Notes: generated by a model from the letters alone, not told the origin. DNA of 64,000 nucleotides from Blastococcus haudaquaticus (GCF_900230285.1 NZ_OCNK01000007.1:106047-170046); one strand, 5' to 3'. Counted from the stretch's first letter, positions 1 through 11,500 are shown. A program made the numbers and translations.

Positions 1-1261
1 GTTCGGTTGTTCCTGCGGCCTCGTCCAGGGCACCGTCGCGAGCGTGCGAGTGGCGGGGAGGACGAGGTCCTTCATCTCGCGGCGCAGGGATCTCGGTCCA
101 GGTGGAGCGGTCGGCGGCGCTCCGTTCGACGGCGTCGAGCACGCGCTGCACCTGCAGACCGTCGGCGAACGACGGCGCCGGGTCGGTGTTCTCGGCGATC
201 GCGGTGACCAGGTCGACGACCTGGTGGGTGAACCCGTGCTCGTACCCCAGCCCGTGACCGGCCGGCCACCAGGCGGCGACGTAGGGGTGCTCGGGCTCGG
301 TGACGACGATCCGGCGGAAACCCGCGGTCCCGGCCGGCTCGCTGCCGTCGAAGAAGTGCAGGACGTTCATGTCCTCGAAGTCGAAGGCCAGGCTGCCCGC
401 GGACCCGTTGATCTCGATCCGGATGGCGTTCTTGCGACCCAGCGCGAACCGGGTCGCCTCGAAGACGCCGATCGCCCCGCCGGCGAACCGGCCGAGGAAG
501 ACGGCGGCGTCGTCGACGGTCACGGTGCCGGTCTCCGCGCCGCCCACCCCGCCGAGCTTGCCCGTCTCGGTGGGCAGCGGCCGCTCCTTCACGAACGTCT
601 CGAGCATCGCGCTGACGCCGGCCAGCGCCTGGCCGGTGATGTACTGCGTCAGGTCGACGATGTGTGCGCCGATGTCGCCGAGCGCACCCGAGCCGGCCTT
701 GTCCTTCTCCAGCCGCCAGGACATCGGTGCGGCGGGGTCGGCGATCCAGTCCTGGAGGTACTGCGCCCGCACGTGCCGGATCTCCCCCAGCCGACCGTCG
801 GCGACGAGCTGACGGGCCAGGCCGATGGCGGGCACCCGGCGGTAGGTGAAGCCCACCATCGAGCGGACCCCGCGGGTCGCGGCCTTCGCGGCGGCGTCGG
901 CCATCGCCTCGGCCTCGGCGACGGAGTTGGCCAGCGGCTTCTCGCAGAGCACGTGCTTGCCGGCCTCGAGGGCGGCGATGGCGATCTCGGCGTGGGTGTC
1001 GCCGGGCGTGCAGACGTCGACGAGGTCGACGTCGTCGCGCTCGAGCACCCGGCGCCAGTCGGTCTCCGTGCTCTGCCAGCCCAGCCGGGCGGCGGCGTCG
1101 GTGACGGCGGCCTGGTTGCGGCCGGCGAGGACGGTCAGCTCCGGGCGCAACGGGAGGTCGAAGAAGTGGGGGGCGGTGCGCCAGGCCTGCGAGTGGGCGG
1201 CGCCCATGAAGGCGTAGCCGATCAGGCCGACACCGAGGGTCTTGCCGGGCGTGCGGGTCAT
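1..1261 (-). CDS. Gfo/Idh/MocA family NAD(P)-dependent oxidoreductase (3' end cut by window edge)
   Basis: Reading leftward from ATG at 1261 the frame is open to base 1 (420 residues seen) with no stop, so the C-terminus lies outside the window. The N-terminus carries a Rossmann dinucleotide loop (GLIGYAFMG, residues 12-20) and the family's catalytic Lys motif CEKPLA (EKP at 107-109), followed by the typical mixed alpha/beta C-terminal domain. Such enzymes oxidise or reduce sugars, sugar acids or inositols in the cytoplasm with NAD(P). It is the fourth gene of a leftward series after a sugar ABC importer (ATPase, permease, binding protein), 70 bases after the binding-protein stop, so its substrate is probably what the importer brings in or a derivative. 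Exact substrate cannot be read from sequence; xylose, another aldose or inositol are possible. Confidence 0.9.
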   Translation of the reverse strand, partial: MTRTPGKTLGVGLIGYAFMGAAHSQAWRTAPHFFDLPLRPELTVLAGRNQAAVTDAAARLGWQSTETDWRRVLERDDVDLVDVCTPGDTHAEIAIAALEAGKHVLCEKPLANSVAEAEAMADAAAKAATRGVRSMVGFTYRRVPAIGLARQLVADGRLGEIRHVRAQYLQDWIADPAAPMSWRLEKDKAGSGALGDIGAHIVDLTQYITGQALAGVSAMLETFVKERPLPTETGKLGGVGGAETGTVTVDDAAVFLGRFAGGAIGVFEATRFALGRKNAIRIEINGSAGSLAFDFEDMNVLHFFDGSEPAGTAGFRRIVVTEPEHPYVAAWWPAGHGLGYEHGFTHQVVDLVTAIAENTDPAPSFADGLQVQRVLDAVERSAADRSTWTEIPAPRDEGPRPPRHSHARDGALDEAAGTTE

Positions 1262-1331
1262 GGTGGCTCCCGGGTGGAGCGGAGCCGCCAGGCGGGTGGG
1301 TCCACCCACCCGGCGGCTCCGGATCAGTCGG

Positions 1332-2390
1332 TCAGGACTCGAACGCGGCGTCGATGAAGTCGTCGACGTTCTCCGAGGTGACCACCGGGGCGTTGAGCAC
1401 GATCGTGCGCGGCACGCCCTGCGAGTTCAGGTCGGAGAAGCTCTTGTCCTGCGCCACCAGACGGGCCAGCCGGACACCGTCGGCCGCCTGGGTGTGCGGG
1501 TAGATGACGGTCGCCTGGAGGACCGAGTCGCCCTCCTGGATCGCCCGCATCGCGTTCGCCGAGCCGGCGCCGCCGACCATGAAGAACTCGTCGCGGCCGG
1601 CGTTCTCGATGGCGGCCAGGACACCCACGCCCTGGTCGTCGTCGTGGTTCCAGATGGCGTCGATCTGCGGAGCGGCCTGGAGCAGGTTGGCCGCCGCCTC
1701 CTCGCCACCCTCGACCGTGAAGTCCGCGGCGACCCGGTTGCTGACCTCGAGGCCGCAGTCGGCCAGCGCGTCGGCGAAGCCCTGGCTGCGGTCCTGGGTC
1801 AGCGGCAGGGAGTCGATGCCGGCGATCTCGGCGACGACCGCGCCGGTCTGGCCATCCAGCTGCTCGCAGACGTAGGTGCCGGCCGAGACGCCCATCCCGT
1901 AGTTGTCGCCCAGGACGGTGGCGCGGGCGGCGAACGGGCTGTCGAACTCGCGGTCGACGTTGATGACCGGGATGCCGGCCTCCATCGCCTGCAGCGCCAC
2001 CGGGGTCATCGCGGCGCCGTCGAACGGCAGCAGGACGATCGCGTCCACGCCGTCGTTGATGAACGTCTCCACCTGGCTGATCTGGGTGCTGACGTCGTTG
2101 GTGCCCTCGGCGACGACGAGCTCGACGTCGCCGTACTCCTCGGCGGCCGCCCGCGCGGCCTCGGTGATGCCGGCCATCCAGCCGTGGTCGGCCGCCGGTG
2201 CGGAGAAGCCGATGCGGACGGTCTCGCCCTCTTCGTCGTTGTCGCTGGCGGCGTTGTTGCCGCCGCCGCCGCCACCCGACTCGGACTCCGGCGTGTTCCC
2301 CGTGCAGCCGGCGAGAAGGACGCCGGCGCCGATGAACGCGACCGCGGTGGACGTGACGCGGCGGTACCCGCGCTGCCTCGTTGCAGACAA
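1332..2390 (-). CDS. Sugar ABC transporter substrate-binding lipoprotein (ribose/xylose class)
   Basis: A 352-residue periplasmic-binding-protein type I (Peripla_BP_4) protein. The chosen start is TTG at 2390, preceded at six bases by GAGGAG, and gives a short N-region, a hydrophobic stretch and a lipobox ending LAGC (Cys29), so it is a lipoprotein anchored outside the membrane. A Gly/Ser/Asn-rich linker follows, then the sugar-binding fold (IGFSAPAADHGWMAGI at the start, INVDREFDSPF, HDDDQGVGVL). No ATG gives as good a ribosome site. It lies 116 bases after the permease gene and would capture the sugar for the permease/ATPase pair. Family membership is clear; the ligand is inferred as a pentose from the neighbouring xylA/xylB and the shared operator word. 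Confidence 0.9.
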   Translation of the reverse strand: MSATRQRGYRRVTSTAVAFIGAGVLLAGCTGNTPESESGGGGGGNNAASDNDEEGETVRIGFSAPAADHGWMAGITEAARAAAEEYGDVELVVAEGTNDVSTQISQVETFINDGVDAIVLLPFDGAAMTPVALQAMEAGIPVINVDREFDSPFAARATVLGDNYGMGVSAGTYVCEQLDGQTGAVVAEIAGIDSLPLTQDRSQGFADALADCGLEVSNRVAADFTVEGGEEAAANLLQAAPQIDAIWNHDDDQGVGVLAAIENAGRDEFFMVGGAGSANAMRAIQEGDSVLQATVIYPHTQAADGVRLARLVAQDKSFSDLNSQGVPRTIVLNAPVVTSENVDDFIDAAFES

Positions 2391-2506
2391 TGTTCTCTCC
2401 TCGCTCTCGCCACGCTGGCGCCGTCGCCAGGTGGTCGTACTGCTTGTCGGTGGTGCGACCGGGAGGCCGGGCGGCCCCGCCGGGTGGTGCTGACCCGGGG
2501 TACGGG

Positions 2507-3663
2507 TCAGGTCGTGGGCTCGCCGGCGCCGCCCTGGCGGGCGCCGGCGGGAGATCCGGGCATGCTGCCCGCGCCGCTGGTCACGCCACCCGGACCGCCG
2601 CCCGACCCGGCGGCCGGCGACGACGTGACCCTGCGGCCGCGCCCCCCGCCGCTGGCCAGCCGCATCTGCAGCAGGACGGCGAGCACGATGATCAGACCCT
2701 GGGCGACGGCCTGGGCCGAGCTCGTCAGGTTGTTCAGCGTGAACACGTTGCCGAGCGTGGTGAGCAGCAGCACGCCGAGCACCGTGCCGACGATGGTGCC
2801 GCGGCCACCGATCAGCAGGGTGCCGCCGATGACCACCGCGGCGATCGCGAGGAGCTCGTAGAGCGTCCCGTGCGTCGAGCTGCCGGTCGTCGTCCGCGCC
2901 ATCATCATCACCCCGGCGATGCCGCAGCAGACGCCGGAGAGCACGTAGAGCAGCACGGTGTGCCGCTGCACGCGGATGCCGGCCAGCCGGGCGGCCTCGG
3001 CGTTGCCGCCGACGGCGAAGGTGCGCCGGCCGAACGTCGTCCGGTTGAGCAGGACCCAGCCGGCCAGGGACACCAGGCCCCACATGATGACCAGGGTCGG
3101 GACGCCCAGGACGTCGCCGGAGAAGAAGTCGAGGAAGTCCCGGTCCTGCACGATCTGGGTGCGCCGGTTGGCGATGATCTCGGCCAGGCCGCGGGCGGAG
3201 ACGAGCATGGCCAGGGTGGCGATGAAGGCGACGAGCTTGCCGTAGGCGATGACGACGCCGTTGACGAGCCCGGCTCCTGCGCCGACCAGGATCGCGGTGA
3301 TCACCATGATGATCCAGTGGGTGTCCTCGGCCAGCGCCTGCGTGGCCAGCGTGGTCGCCCAGATCGAGGAGAGCGCGACGAGCGCGCCGACGGACAGGTC
3401 GATGCCGCCGCCGATGATCACGAACGTCATCCCGACGCTCACCACGCCGATGACCGAGGCGAGCCGCAGGATGGTCAGCACGTTGTTGATGTCGGCGAAG
3501 CGGTCGCCCGCGGTGACGACGCCGACCAGGCAGAGGAGCCCCAGGGCGATGACCAGGCCGAGGTTGCGGCCGACCGGGCCGGACATGAAGCTGCCCGTCC
3601 CGCTGCCCGCTCGATCCGGGCCGGCCACGGTGGTGGCGCCCTCCGTCGCGGTCGCGTTCGTGC

Positions 3664-3667
<4 letters not shown>
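2507..3667 (-). CDS. Sugar ABC transporter permease (RbsC/XylH-like)
   Basis: A 386-residue integral membrane protein with about ten hydrophobic segments and the BPD_transp_2 signature of ribose/xylose permeases (GMTFVIIGGGIDLSVGA around residues 75-90, then a VGGNAEAARLAGI loop). ATG at 3667 overlaps the ATPase stop by four bases (ATGA), showing translational coupling; GGGGAC lies upstream as ribosome site. The C-terminal 50 residues are Gly/Pro/Ala-rich and hydrophilic, longer than in the enteric RbsC, probably a disordered tail. It forms the membrane channel with the two-domain ATPase encoded upstream. Confidence 0.93.
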
Positions 3668-5289
<1,622 letters not shown>

Positions 5290-5290
5290 T

Positions 5291-5343
5291 GATCATTAGT
5301 CGGTTGAGGCGAGAACATATGTCCGGCGTCACACCGGGGTCAA
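5291..5343 (-). promoter_or_regulatory. Promoter and XylR-like operator of the sugar importer operon
   Basis: On the minus strand TTGACC (5338-5343) and TATGTT (5314-5319) are 18 bases apart, a good sigma-70-type promoter firing toward the ATPase gene. Directly at the expected transcription start lies GATCATTAGTCGGTTG (5291-5306, plus-strand reading), which differs at one base from GATCATTTGTCGGTTG at 9879-9894 over the xylR start. This AT-rich word in a GC-rich background is a good candidate ROK-repressor site. Basis: sequence match seen; function inferred. Confidence 0.6.
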
Positions 5344-5411
5344 GACAGCCGGGCAGGGTTACCGAAACGCAACCGAACGGGGGAAGCGCAAGCGCCGACG
5401 GCTTCGCACCC

Positions 5412-6575
5412 TCAGCGGGCGAGCTCCTCCACGGAGTCCTCGTCGAGGAACTCGTCGATCGCCATGAGGGCCGCACCGATCCGACCGGACAGGTCGGGCG
5501 CGTCGCTCACCGTGATCTCCAGGGCCCGCGCGGCCAGTGGCATCGACCGCCGGTAGACCGCCTCCCGGATGCCGGCGAGGAGCGGAGCGCCGGCCTGGGC
5601 CACGCCACCGGTCATGACGATCCGGTGCGGGTTGAAGAAGTTGACCAGTGCGGCGAGCACCGTGCCGATCGTCCGGCCGGCGTTGCGGACCAGTTCGAGC
5701 GCCACTCCGTCACCGCGGGCGGCCAGCTCGACGACGTCCCGCGTGCTGGCGACCGGCAGCCCCGCTGCCCTCGCGTCGCGCAGCAGCGCGCTCCCCCCGG
5801 CGATCGCCTCGAGGCAGTTCTCGTTGCCGCACCGGCACAGCACCGTGCCCCCGTCGGCCGGCTGCACGTAGATGTGGCCGATGTCCCCGGCGCTCCCCTG
5901 CGCCCCCCGGTACACGCGACCGTCGACGATGACGCCGCAGCCGATACCGGTGCCCACCTTGACCACGAGCAGGTCCTGCACCGAGCCCTGCACACCGATC
6001 TCGCCCAGCGCCATCACGTTCACGTCGTTGTCGACGTAGACCGGGCACCCGTACCGGCCGAACGCGCTCGGGATCGGGTGGTCGTGCCAGCCGGGCATGA
6101 TCGGCGGGTTCGAGGGACGGCCGGTCGAGAACTCCACCGGACCGGGCACGCCCACGCCCACGGCGCACACGTCGTCGGGCGTGAGCCCCGCCTCGGCCAG
6201 CACCTTCTGCGCCAGCCGGTCGACCTCGCCGAGGACCACGGCCGGACCGTCGGCGATGTCGATCGGGTGACCCACCGTGGCGAGGATCCGGGCGGCCAGG
6301 TCGGTGACCGCGACGTTGACGCTGGTGGCACCCAGGTCGACGGCGAGCACGCACCCGGCGCGGCTGTTGAAGCGCAGGATCGTGGGGGGCCGCCCACCGG
6401 TGCTCCACCCGCGCCCGCCCTCCTCCAGGAGGTTGGCCGCGATCAGCTGGTCGACCCGCGCGCTGACCGTGTTGCGCGAGGCGCCGGTGAGCGCGACCAG
6501 CTCGGCGCGACTGCGCGCACGACCGGTGCGCACGTGCCGCAGCAGTGCGCCGGCCGAGGCAGAGGTGTGCGCCAC
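5412..6575 (-). CDS. ROK family transcriptional regulator
   Basis: A 387-residue protein from GTG at 6575 with an N-terminal winged helix-turn-helix (residues about 15-60, ELVALTGASRNTVSARVDQL) and a C-terminal ROK sugar-kinase-like domain (LAVDLGATSVNVAVTDL; GVGVPGPVEFSTG; DNDVNVMALGE). The ROK zinc loop is present as CRCGNENCLEA. It is transcribed in the same direction as the importer operon and ends 122 bases before it. Proteins of this type repress sugar genes and release DNA on binding a sugar. Which of the two ROK proteins in this locus binds the shared operator word is unknown. Confidence 0.92.
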   Translation of the reverse strand: MAHTSASAGALLRHVRTGRARSRAELVALTGASRNTVSARVDQLIAANLLEEGGRGWSTGGRPPTILRFNSRAGCVLAVDLGATSVNVAVTDLAARILATVGHPIDIADGPAVVLGEVDRLAQKVLAEAGLTPDDVCAVGVGVPGPVEFSTGRPSNPPIMPGWHDHPIPSAFGRYGCPVYVDNDVNVMALGEIGVQGSVQDLLVVKVGTGIGCGVIVDGRVYRGAQGSAGDIGHIYVQPADGGTVLCRCGNENCLEAIAGGSALLRDARAAGLPVASTRDVVELAARGDGVALELVRNAGRTIGTVLAALVNFFNPHRIVMTGGVAQAGAPLLAGIREAVYRRSMPLAARALEITVSDAPDLSGRIGAALMAIDEFLDEDSVEELAR

Positions 6576-6739
6576 GGCGCCATAGTGGCACGCGGGGCGG
6601 CCCCCTCCGGACGATCCTGAGCACTACTCACCTGTGCGGGGTCGCCGGACCGGTGACGGTTGGCCGGCAGGTCGATGGGCAACCCCCGGAGCGACCGACC
6701 AGCCGGTCCCCCATCCCCGATGACGAACGAGGTACCGCC

Positions 6740-7246
6740 ATGGGCCTGCCCATCACCCTGTCCGAGATCGCTCCGCGGATTTCCGCCGGCGCCTTCATCC
6801 TCAACAGCGGCCTCGGCAAGCGGGGAGCCGACGCCGAGGCGGCGGCCGGTCTGCACGGCTTCGCGGCCGGCACCTACCCCTTCCTCAAGTCGGTCCCGCC
6901 GGAGCAGTTCGCCAAGGGCCTGGCGACGTCGGAGATCGCCCTGGGCGCCCTCCTGCTCACCCCGTTCGTCCCGACGTTCGTCGCCGGTGCCGCCCTGACC
7001 GGCTTCTCGGGCGGGCTCCTCGGGCTCTACCTGAAGACGCCGGGCATGCGGAAGCCGGGCAGCCTGGCCCCCACCGAGCAGGGCCTGTCCATCGCCAAGG
7101 ACAGCTGGCTGCTCGGCATCGGCATCGGCCTGATGACGCGCGGCCTCATCGAGCGCAAGCCCCGGGTCACCGTGAAGAAGGCCAACAAGCTGGCGAAGAA
7201 GCAGGCCAAGCAGGCCGCCCGGGAGGTCCGCCGCTCGATGCGGTGA
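6740..7246 (+). CDS. Small membrane protein, DoxX-like
   Basis: A 168-residue protein starting at ATG 6740, with a GAGG ribosome site eight bases upstream; longer in-frame extensions have no such site. It has about four hydrophobic segments (roughly residues 10-25, 60-85, 85-105 and 125-145) arranged like the DoxX family, and a very basic Lys/Ala/Arg-rich tail (VKKANKLAKKQAKQAAREVRR) that probably lies in the cytoplasm. The function is unknown. It converges with xylA and shares the terminator at 7248-7330. The 164 bases before it, back to the ROK gene, hold no gene and must contain its promoter, which I could not pin down. Confidence 0.7.
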   Translation: MGLPITLSEIAPRISAGAFILNSGLGKRGADAEAAAGLHGFAAGTYPFLKSVPPEQFAKGLATSEIALGALLLTPFVPTFVAGAALTGFSGGLLGLYLKTPGMRKPGSLAPTEQGLSIAKDSWLLGIGIGLMTRGLIERKPRVTVKKANKLAKKQAKQAAREVRRSMR

Positions 7247-7247
7247 G

Positions 7248-7330
7248 CGCCGTCGTCCCACCCCGCGCTCCGGACGAGCGGGAACGGCGCCGGCCGGGGT
7301 GGGACGGCGACCCGCCGTCCCACCCCGGCC
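7248..7330. terminator. Three-arm bidirectional terminator between convergent genes
   Basis: Arm B (7292-7309) and arm C (7313-7330) form a perfect 18-bp stem with a three-base loop. Arm A (7248-7265) is a near-copy of arm C with a small insertion, so B can alternatively pair with A. It sits between the DoxX-like gene and the xylA stop. Confidence 0.8.
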
Positions 7331-7336
7331 GCGAAC

Positions 7337-8497
7337 TCAGCGGACGCCGAGCAGGTGCTCCATCGCGAGCTGGTCGAGCCGCTCGAACTGCAGCCCGCGC
7401 TCCCCCAGCGCCTCCGGGTCGAACTTCTCCGCGCGCAGGTCCTCCAGCGACTCGCCCTCGCCCAGCGTGGGGGTGGCGAGCTCGCCGACGCGTGCGGCCT
7501 CGAGCGCCTCGGCCACCTCCGGGTCGGCCCGGAAGGCCTGCACCTTGTCCCGCAGGATCAGGTAGTTGCGCATGCAGCCACGCGCGGTCTCCCAGACGCC
7601 CTCGATGTCCTCGGTGCGCGGGGGCTTGTAGTCGAAGTGCACGTAGCCGTCGTAGGCCTTGCCGCTGCCGGCGCCCAGCATGGCGTCGACGGTCCAGAAG
7701 GCGCCGCGCAGGTTGCCCGCGCCGAAGCGGAGGTCCTGGTCGAAGCGCGGCCCGTGCTGGCCGTTGAGGTCGATGTGGAACAGCTTGTCGTGCCACAGCG
7801 CCTGCGAGATGCCCTGGGCGAAGTTCAGCCCCGCCATCTCCTCGTGGCCGATCTCCGGGTTGAGGCCGACGCGGTCGGGCTCCTCGAGCTCGTTGATGAA
7901 GGCGAGGGCGTGGCCGATCGTCGGCAGCAGGATGTCGCCGCGCGGCTCGTTCGGCTTGGGCTCCAGCGCGAACCGGATGTCGTAGCCCTTGTCGCGCACG
8001 TAGCCGCAGAGGACGTCCAGGCCCTCCTTGTAGCGGGCGAGGGCAGCCTGGACGTCCTTGGTGCCGCCGGACTCCGAGCCCTCGCGCCCGCCCCAGAGCA
8101 CGTAGGTCTTGGCGCCCAGCTCGGCGGCCAGGTCGATGTTCCGCAGCACCTTGGCGATCGCGTAGCGGCGCACGGTGCGGTCGTTGGCGGTGAGGCCGCC
8201 GTCCTTGAACACGGGGGCGCTGAACAGGTTCGTCGTCGCCATCTCGACGGCCATGCCGGTCTCGGCCAGCGCCTTCGTGAACCGCTCGAGGGTGGCCTCG
8301 CGGGTGGCGTCGTCGGGCACCAGGTCGTCGTCGTGGAAGGTGACGGCGGCGGCGCCCAGCTCGGCGAGCCGGTGCACGGACTCGACCGGGTCCAGCGGCG
8401 GGCGGATCGCGCCACCGAAGACGTCGACGCCCTGCCAGCCCACGGTCCAGAGTCCGAAGCTGAACTTGTCGTCCTTGGTGGGGGTGTAGTCGGTCAT
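7337..8497 (-). CDS. xylA: Xylose isomerase
   Basis: A 386-residue class I (actinobacterial-type) xylose isomerase, converting D-xylose to D-xylulose (and glucose to fructose) with two divalent metals. All hallmark motifs are present: catalytic His in [10 protein letters not shown] (His55), [10 protein letters not shown] with metal-bridging Glu and catalytic Lys around 180-190, [13 protein letters not shown] with Glu and His, [19 protein letters not shown] with the metal Asp residues, and HFDYKPPR. Length matches the roughly 387-residue Streptomyces/Actinoplanes enzymes. ATG at 8497 follows GGAG. It lies 53 bases downstream of xylR in the same direction, so the two are probably co-transcribed and controlled by the operator at 9879-9905. 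Confidence 0.98.
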   Translation of the reverse strand: MTDYTPTKDDKFSFGLWTVGWQGVDVFGGAIRPPLDPVESVHRLAELGAAAVTFHDDDLVPDDATREATLERFTKALAETGMAVEMATTNLFSAPVFKDGGLTANDRTVRRYAIAKVLRNIDLAAELGAKTYVLWGGREGSESGGTKDVQAALARYKEGLDVLCGYVRDKGYDIRFALEPKPNEPRGDILLPTIGHALAFINELEEPDRVGLNPEIGHEEMAGLNFAQGISQALWHDKLFHIDLNGQHGPRFDQDLRFGAGNLRGAFWTVDAMLGAGSGKAYDGYVHFDYKPPRTEDIEGVWETARGCMRNYLILRDKVQAFRADPEVAEALEAARVGELATPTLGEGESLEDLRAEKFDPEALGERGLQFERLDQLAMEHLLGVR

Positions 8498-8550
8498 GGG
8501 GAGTTCTCCGTCCGGGTCGATCGATGGTCGGTGCGGGAAGACGGGGTGGT

Positions 8551-9897
8551 TCAGGAGCGGGCGGCCGGGGCCGGGCTCAGCTCCTCGGCGCCGCTGACGG
8601 GCACGAGGGTGGGGTCGTCGAAGACGGCTTCCAGGGCGACGTGCGCGCCGCCACGGACGGCCGCGGTGAAGCCGAGCGTGGACAGGACGATGCGTGCCCC
8701 GGCGAGGTCGGGTCCGAACACGCGTTCGCGGAGCTCGGCGGCCATGGGCTCGGTGAAGAACCGTCCGAGGACGGCGAAGTAGCCGCCCAGGAGCACGACC
8801 TGCGGGTTGAAGACGTTGATGAGCACCGCCGCCCCGTTGCCCAGCGCGGTGCCCACCTGGTCGAGCGCGTCGAGGGTGCGGCGGTCGCCGGCGTCGGCCC
8901 GGGCGGCCAGCTCGGCCAGGCGGGTCTCCAGGTCACGGCCGTGGTCGTGCACCGGGTCGTCGGGGTCGGCGGCAGCGGTGAGCAGCGCGGTCAGTCCGAC
9001 GACGGTCTCCCAGCAGCCGCGACGGCCGCATCCGCAGGTGCGCTCGGGGTCGCCGAGCGACGTGTGCCCGACCTCCCCGGAGAGCCCGCCGGCCCCGCGC
9101 AGCAGCCGGCCCTCCACGATCAGTCCGCCACCGACACCGACCTCACCGGTCAGGTAGACGAGGTCCGGCGTGCGGGCCTCGGGCCCCATGGCCCACTCGG
9201 CGATCGCCGACAGGTTCGCGTCGTTCTCCACCCGGATCGGACAGTCGAGGTCGACCCGCGCGCGAAGCCCGTCGAGGACCGGCACGTCGTGCCAGCCGAT
9301 GTTGGGCGCGTAGGTGGCCACGCCGTCGCCGCTGCGCACGAGACCCGGGATCGCGACGGTGAGGCCGACCGGGGTGGCGCCGCGCCGGCTCGCCGCGTCG
9401 AGCCCCTGGGACACCAGCCGGGCCACCTCGTCGAGGGTGCGCTCCGGCCCCAGCTCGTCGACGTCGAGCGCCACGCGGTCCTCGAGGATCACCTCGCCGC
9501 GCAGGTCGATGACGAGGATCGCCAGGTAGTCGACGTTCAGCTCCACGCCGATGCCGCAGACGGTCCGGCCGTCGAGGTGGACGATCAGGCCCGGCCGGCC
9601 GACCGAGCCGGCGCGGTCGACGTCCCCTGCGGTGACCAGCCGACGGTCGGCCAGCTCGGCCACCAGGCTCGACACCGTCGCCTTGTTCAGGCCGGTGTCC
9701 TGTGCGATCCGTGCGCGGGACCGGGGGCCGGCGTCGCGCAGATGCCGGAGGACGAGTCCGAGGTTGCTGCGCCGGACGGTCGCCTGGTCGGCGGGCGCCT
9801 GCCGGCGGACGGTGGCCCCGTCGTACAGACGGCGTTCCTCGAACACAGCCGTGCCCACCCCCTCGATCGCCTCGTCGCGATCATTTGTCGGTTGCAT
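8551..9897 (-). CDS. xylR: ROK family xylose-responsive repressor (XylR-like)
   Basis: A 448-residue protein with an N-terminal HTH (about residues 45-85; [22 protein letters not shown]) and a C-terminal ROK domain ([36 protein letters not shown]) with the zinc loop [10 protein letters not shown]. Its place between xylA and xylB supports a role as the repressor of xylose genes. ATG at 9897 lies inside the 23-bp inverted repeat at 9883-9905, so either the message is leaderless or nearly so, or translation starts further in; two TTG codons precede the ATG. The gene is probably autoregulated. The symbol is by position and family, not by a tested function. Confidence 0.85.
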   Translation of the reverse strand: MQPTNDRDEAIEGVGTAVFEERRLYDGATVRRQAPADQATVRRSNLGLVLRHLRDAGPRSRARIAQDTGLNKATVSSLVAELADRRLVTAGDVDRAGSVGRPGLIVHLDGRTVCGIGVELNVDYLAILVIDLRGEVILEDRVALDVDELGPERTLDEVARLVSQGLDAASRRGATPVGLTVAIPGLVRSGDGVATYAPNIGWHDVPVLDGLRARVDLDCPIRVENDANLSAIAEWAMGPEARTPDLVYLTGEVGVGGGLIVEGRLLRGAGGLSGEVGHTSLGDPERTCGCGRRGCWETVVGLTALLTAAADPDDPVHDHGRDLETRLAELAARADAGDRRTLDALDQVGTALGNGAAVLINVFNPQVVLLGGYFAVLGRFFTEPMAAELRERVFGPDLAGARIVLSTLGFTAAVRGGAHVALEAVFDDPTLVPVSGAEELSPAPAARS

Positions 9898-9905
9898 CAA
9901 CAAAT
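9879..9905. promoter_or_regulatory. XylR-type operator at the xylR/xylB divergence
   Basis: ATTTGT (9883-9888) and ACAAAT (9900-9905) are perfect six-base arms separated by 11 bases; the whole resembles the Bacillus-type xylO (TTTGT...CAACAAA). The left part GATCATTTGTCGGTTG (9879-9894) recurs with one change before the importer operon. It overlaps the xylR start codon and is followed by the 153-base gap to xylB. No clear -35/-10 pair was resolved for xylB. Confidence 0.65.
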
Positions 9906-10058
9906 TAGTGACGTCGGCACGGTGTGGTCAAGGTCGCACGCCCCTGTCATCCAACCGGGACCTCTGCGGGAAGGCCATCACCGGGTCGCGTCCCTCCGCC
10001 GACATCACCCACCCGTGGTTACAGTCCCGCTCGTGACGTCTCTCCCGGCGACCCTCCG

Positions 10059-11498
10059 ATGACCCCGCGCCTCGTCGCCGGGGTCGACACCTCGACGCAG
10101 GCCTGCAAGATCGTGATCCGGGACGCCGACACCGGCGAGCTGGTGCGGTCCGGCCGCGCTCGGCACCCGCCGGGCACCGAGGTGGCACCGAGCGCGTGGG
10201 AGGCCGCCTTCACCGCCGCCGCCGAGGAGGCCGGTGGGCTGGCCGACGTGGCGGCGCTGTCCGTCGGCGGCCAGCAGCACGGCATGGTGTGCCTCGACGA
10301 GGACGGCGAAGTCGTCCGGGACGCGCTGCTCTGGAACGACGTGCGCTCCGCCGGAGCCGCCGCGGACCTGATCACCGAACTCGGGAACGGCGACGAGGTG
10401 GCCGGCCGCCAGGCGTGGGCGGACGCCGTCGGGCTGGTCCCGGTGGCCTCCTTCACCGGCACCAAGCTCCGCTGGCTGGCCGATGCCGAGCCGGGCAACG
10501 CCGACCGCACCGCCGCCGTCTGCCTCCCCCACGACTGGCTCACCTGGCGGCTGGCCGCCGACCGGCAACTGAGCACGCTGGCCACCGACCGCGGCGACGC
10601 CAGCGGCACGGCCTACTGGTCGGCCCGCACCGGTGAGTACCGCTTCGACCTGCTGGAGCTGGCGATGCGTGGCCGCCGGCCGGCCGTGCCGCGGGTCGCC
10701 GGACCGGCCGAGCAGGTCGGCATGCTCGCCGGCACCGGGCGGCTCGGCGACGGGGCACTGCTCGGACCCGGCACCGGCGACAACGCCGCCGCCGCACTGG
10801 GGCTGGCGGCCCGCCCGGGCGACGTGATCGTCTCGATCGGCACGTCCGGGGTGGTCTCCGCCGTCACCACCACCGCCGTCGCCGACGTCACCGGCACGGT
10901 CGCCGGGTTCGCCGACGCCACGGGCAACCACCTGCCCCTGGTCGCGACGCTCAATGCGGCACGCGTCCTGGACGCGGCCGCATCGATGCTCGGGGTCGAC
11001 CACGCCACCCTGTCCGACCTCGCGCTCTCCGCGCCCTCGGGTGCGGACGGCCTGGTGCTGGTGCCCTACCTCGAGGGCGAGCGGACGCCGAACCTCCCGC
11101 TCGCGACCGGCGCGGTCCACGGCCTGACGCTGCGCACGGCGACGCCGGCCCACCTGGCACGGGCAGCGGTCGAAGGCCTGCTGTGCGGTCTCGCCGACGG
11201 GATCGAGGCCGTCGTCGCGCAGGGTGTCGCGGTCGACCGCGTGCTGTTGATCGGTGGCGCCGCCCGCTCCCCCGCCGTCCAGCAGCTGGCACCAGGCATC
11301 CTCGGCCGCCCCGTGCTCGTCCCGCCGCCGGGTGAGTACGTCGCCGACGGCGCCGCGCGGCAGGCCGCCTGGACTCTCTCCGGTGCAGGCTCGCCGCCCG
11401 ACTGGGCGCAGCCGGGGCTGCAGGCGTTCGAGACGCCGCCCACCCCGGCCGTGCGGGAGCGCTACGCGGAGGTGCGCGGCCGCACCGACGGTCAGTAA
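10059..11498 (+). CDS. xylB: Xylulokinase
   Basis: A 479-residue FGGY-family carbohydrate kinase that phosphorylates D-xylulose to xylulose 5-phosphate, feeding the pentose phosphate pathway. Seen: N-terminal ATP loop [10 protein letters not shown], the xylulokinase substrate motif [11 protein letters not shown] (about 80-90), LWNDVRS, the second-domain phosphate loop ([11 protein letters not shown]) and [14 protein letters not shown] near the C-terminus. ATG at 10059 is chosen; the frame is open upstream but those codons lie in the divergent promoter region. Divergent from xylR-xylA, so one operator can control both directions. A compound hairpin follows the stop. Confidence 0.96.
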   Translation: MTPRLVAGVDTSTQACKIVIRDADTGELVRSGRARHPPGTEVAPSAWEAAFTAAAEEAGGLADVAALSVGGQQHGMVCLDEDGEVVRDALLWNDVRSAGAAADLITELGNGDEVAGRQAWADAVGLVPVASFTGTKLRWLADAEPGNADRTAAVCLPHDWLTWRLAADRQLSTLATDRGDASGTAYWSARTGEYRFDLLELAMRGRRPAVPRVAGPAEQVGMLAGTGRLGDGALLGPGTGDNAAAALGLAARPGDVIVSIGTSGVVSAVTTTAVADVTGTVAGFADATGNHLPLVATLNAARVLDAAASMLGVDHATLSDLALSAPSGADGLVLVPYLEGERTPNLPLATGAVHGLTLRTATPAHLARAAVEGLLCGLADGIEAVVAQGVAVDRVLLIGGAARSPAVQQLAPGILGRPVLVPPPGEYVADGAARQAAWTLSGAGSPPDWAQPGLQAFETPPTPAVRERYAEVRGRTDGQ

Positions 11499-11500
11499 GA

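Noticed and set aside
44..1357. A 437-codon open frame on the plus strand at the window start
   Set aside because: Shadow of the Gfo/Idh/MocA gene on the minus strand, which shows Rossmann and EKP motifs.
7355..8782. A 475-codon open frame opposite xylA
   Set aside because: Antisense artefact of GC3 bias; the xylA reading frame on the minus strand has every catalytic motif.
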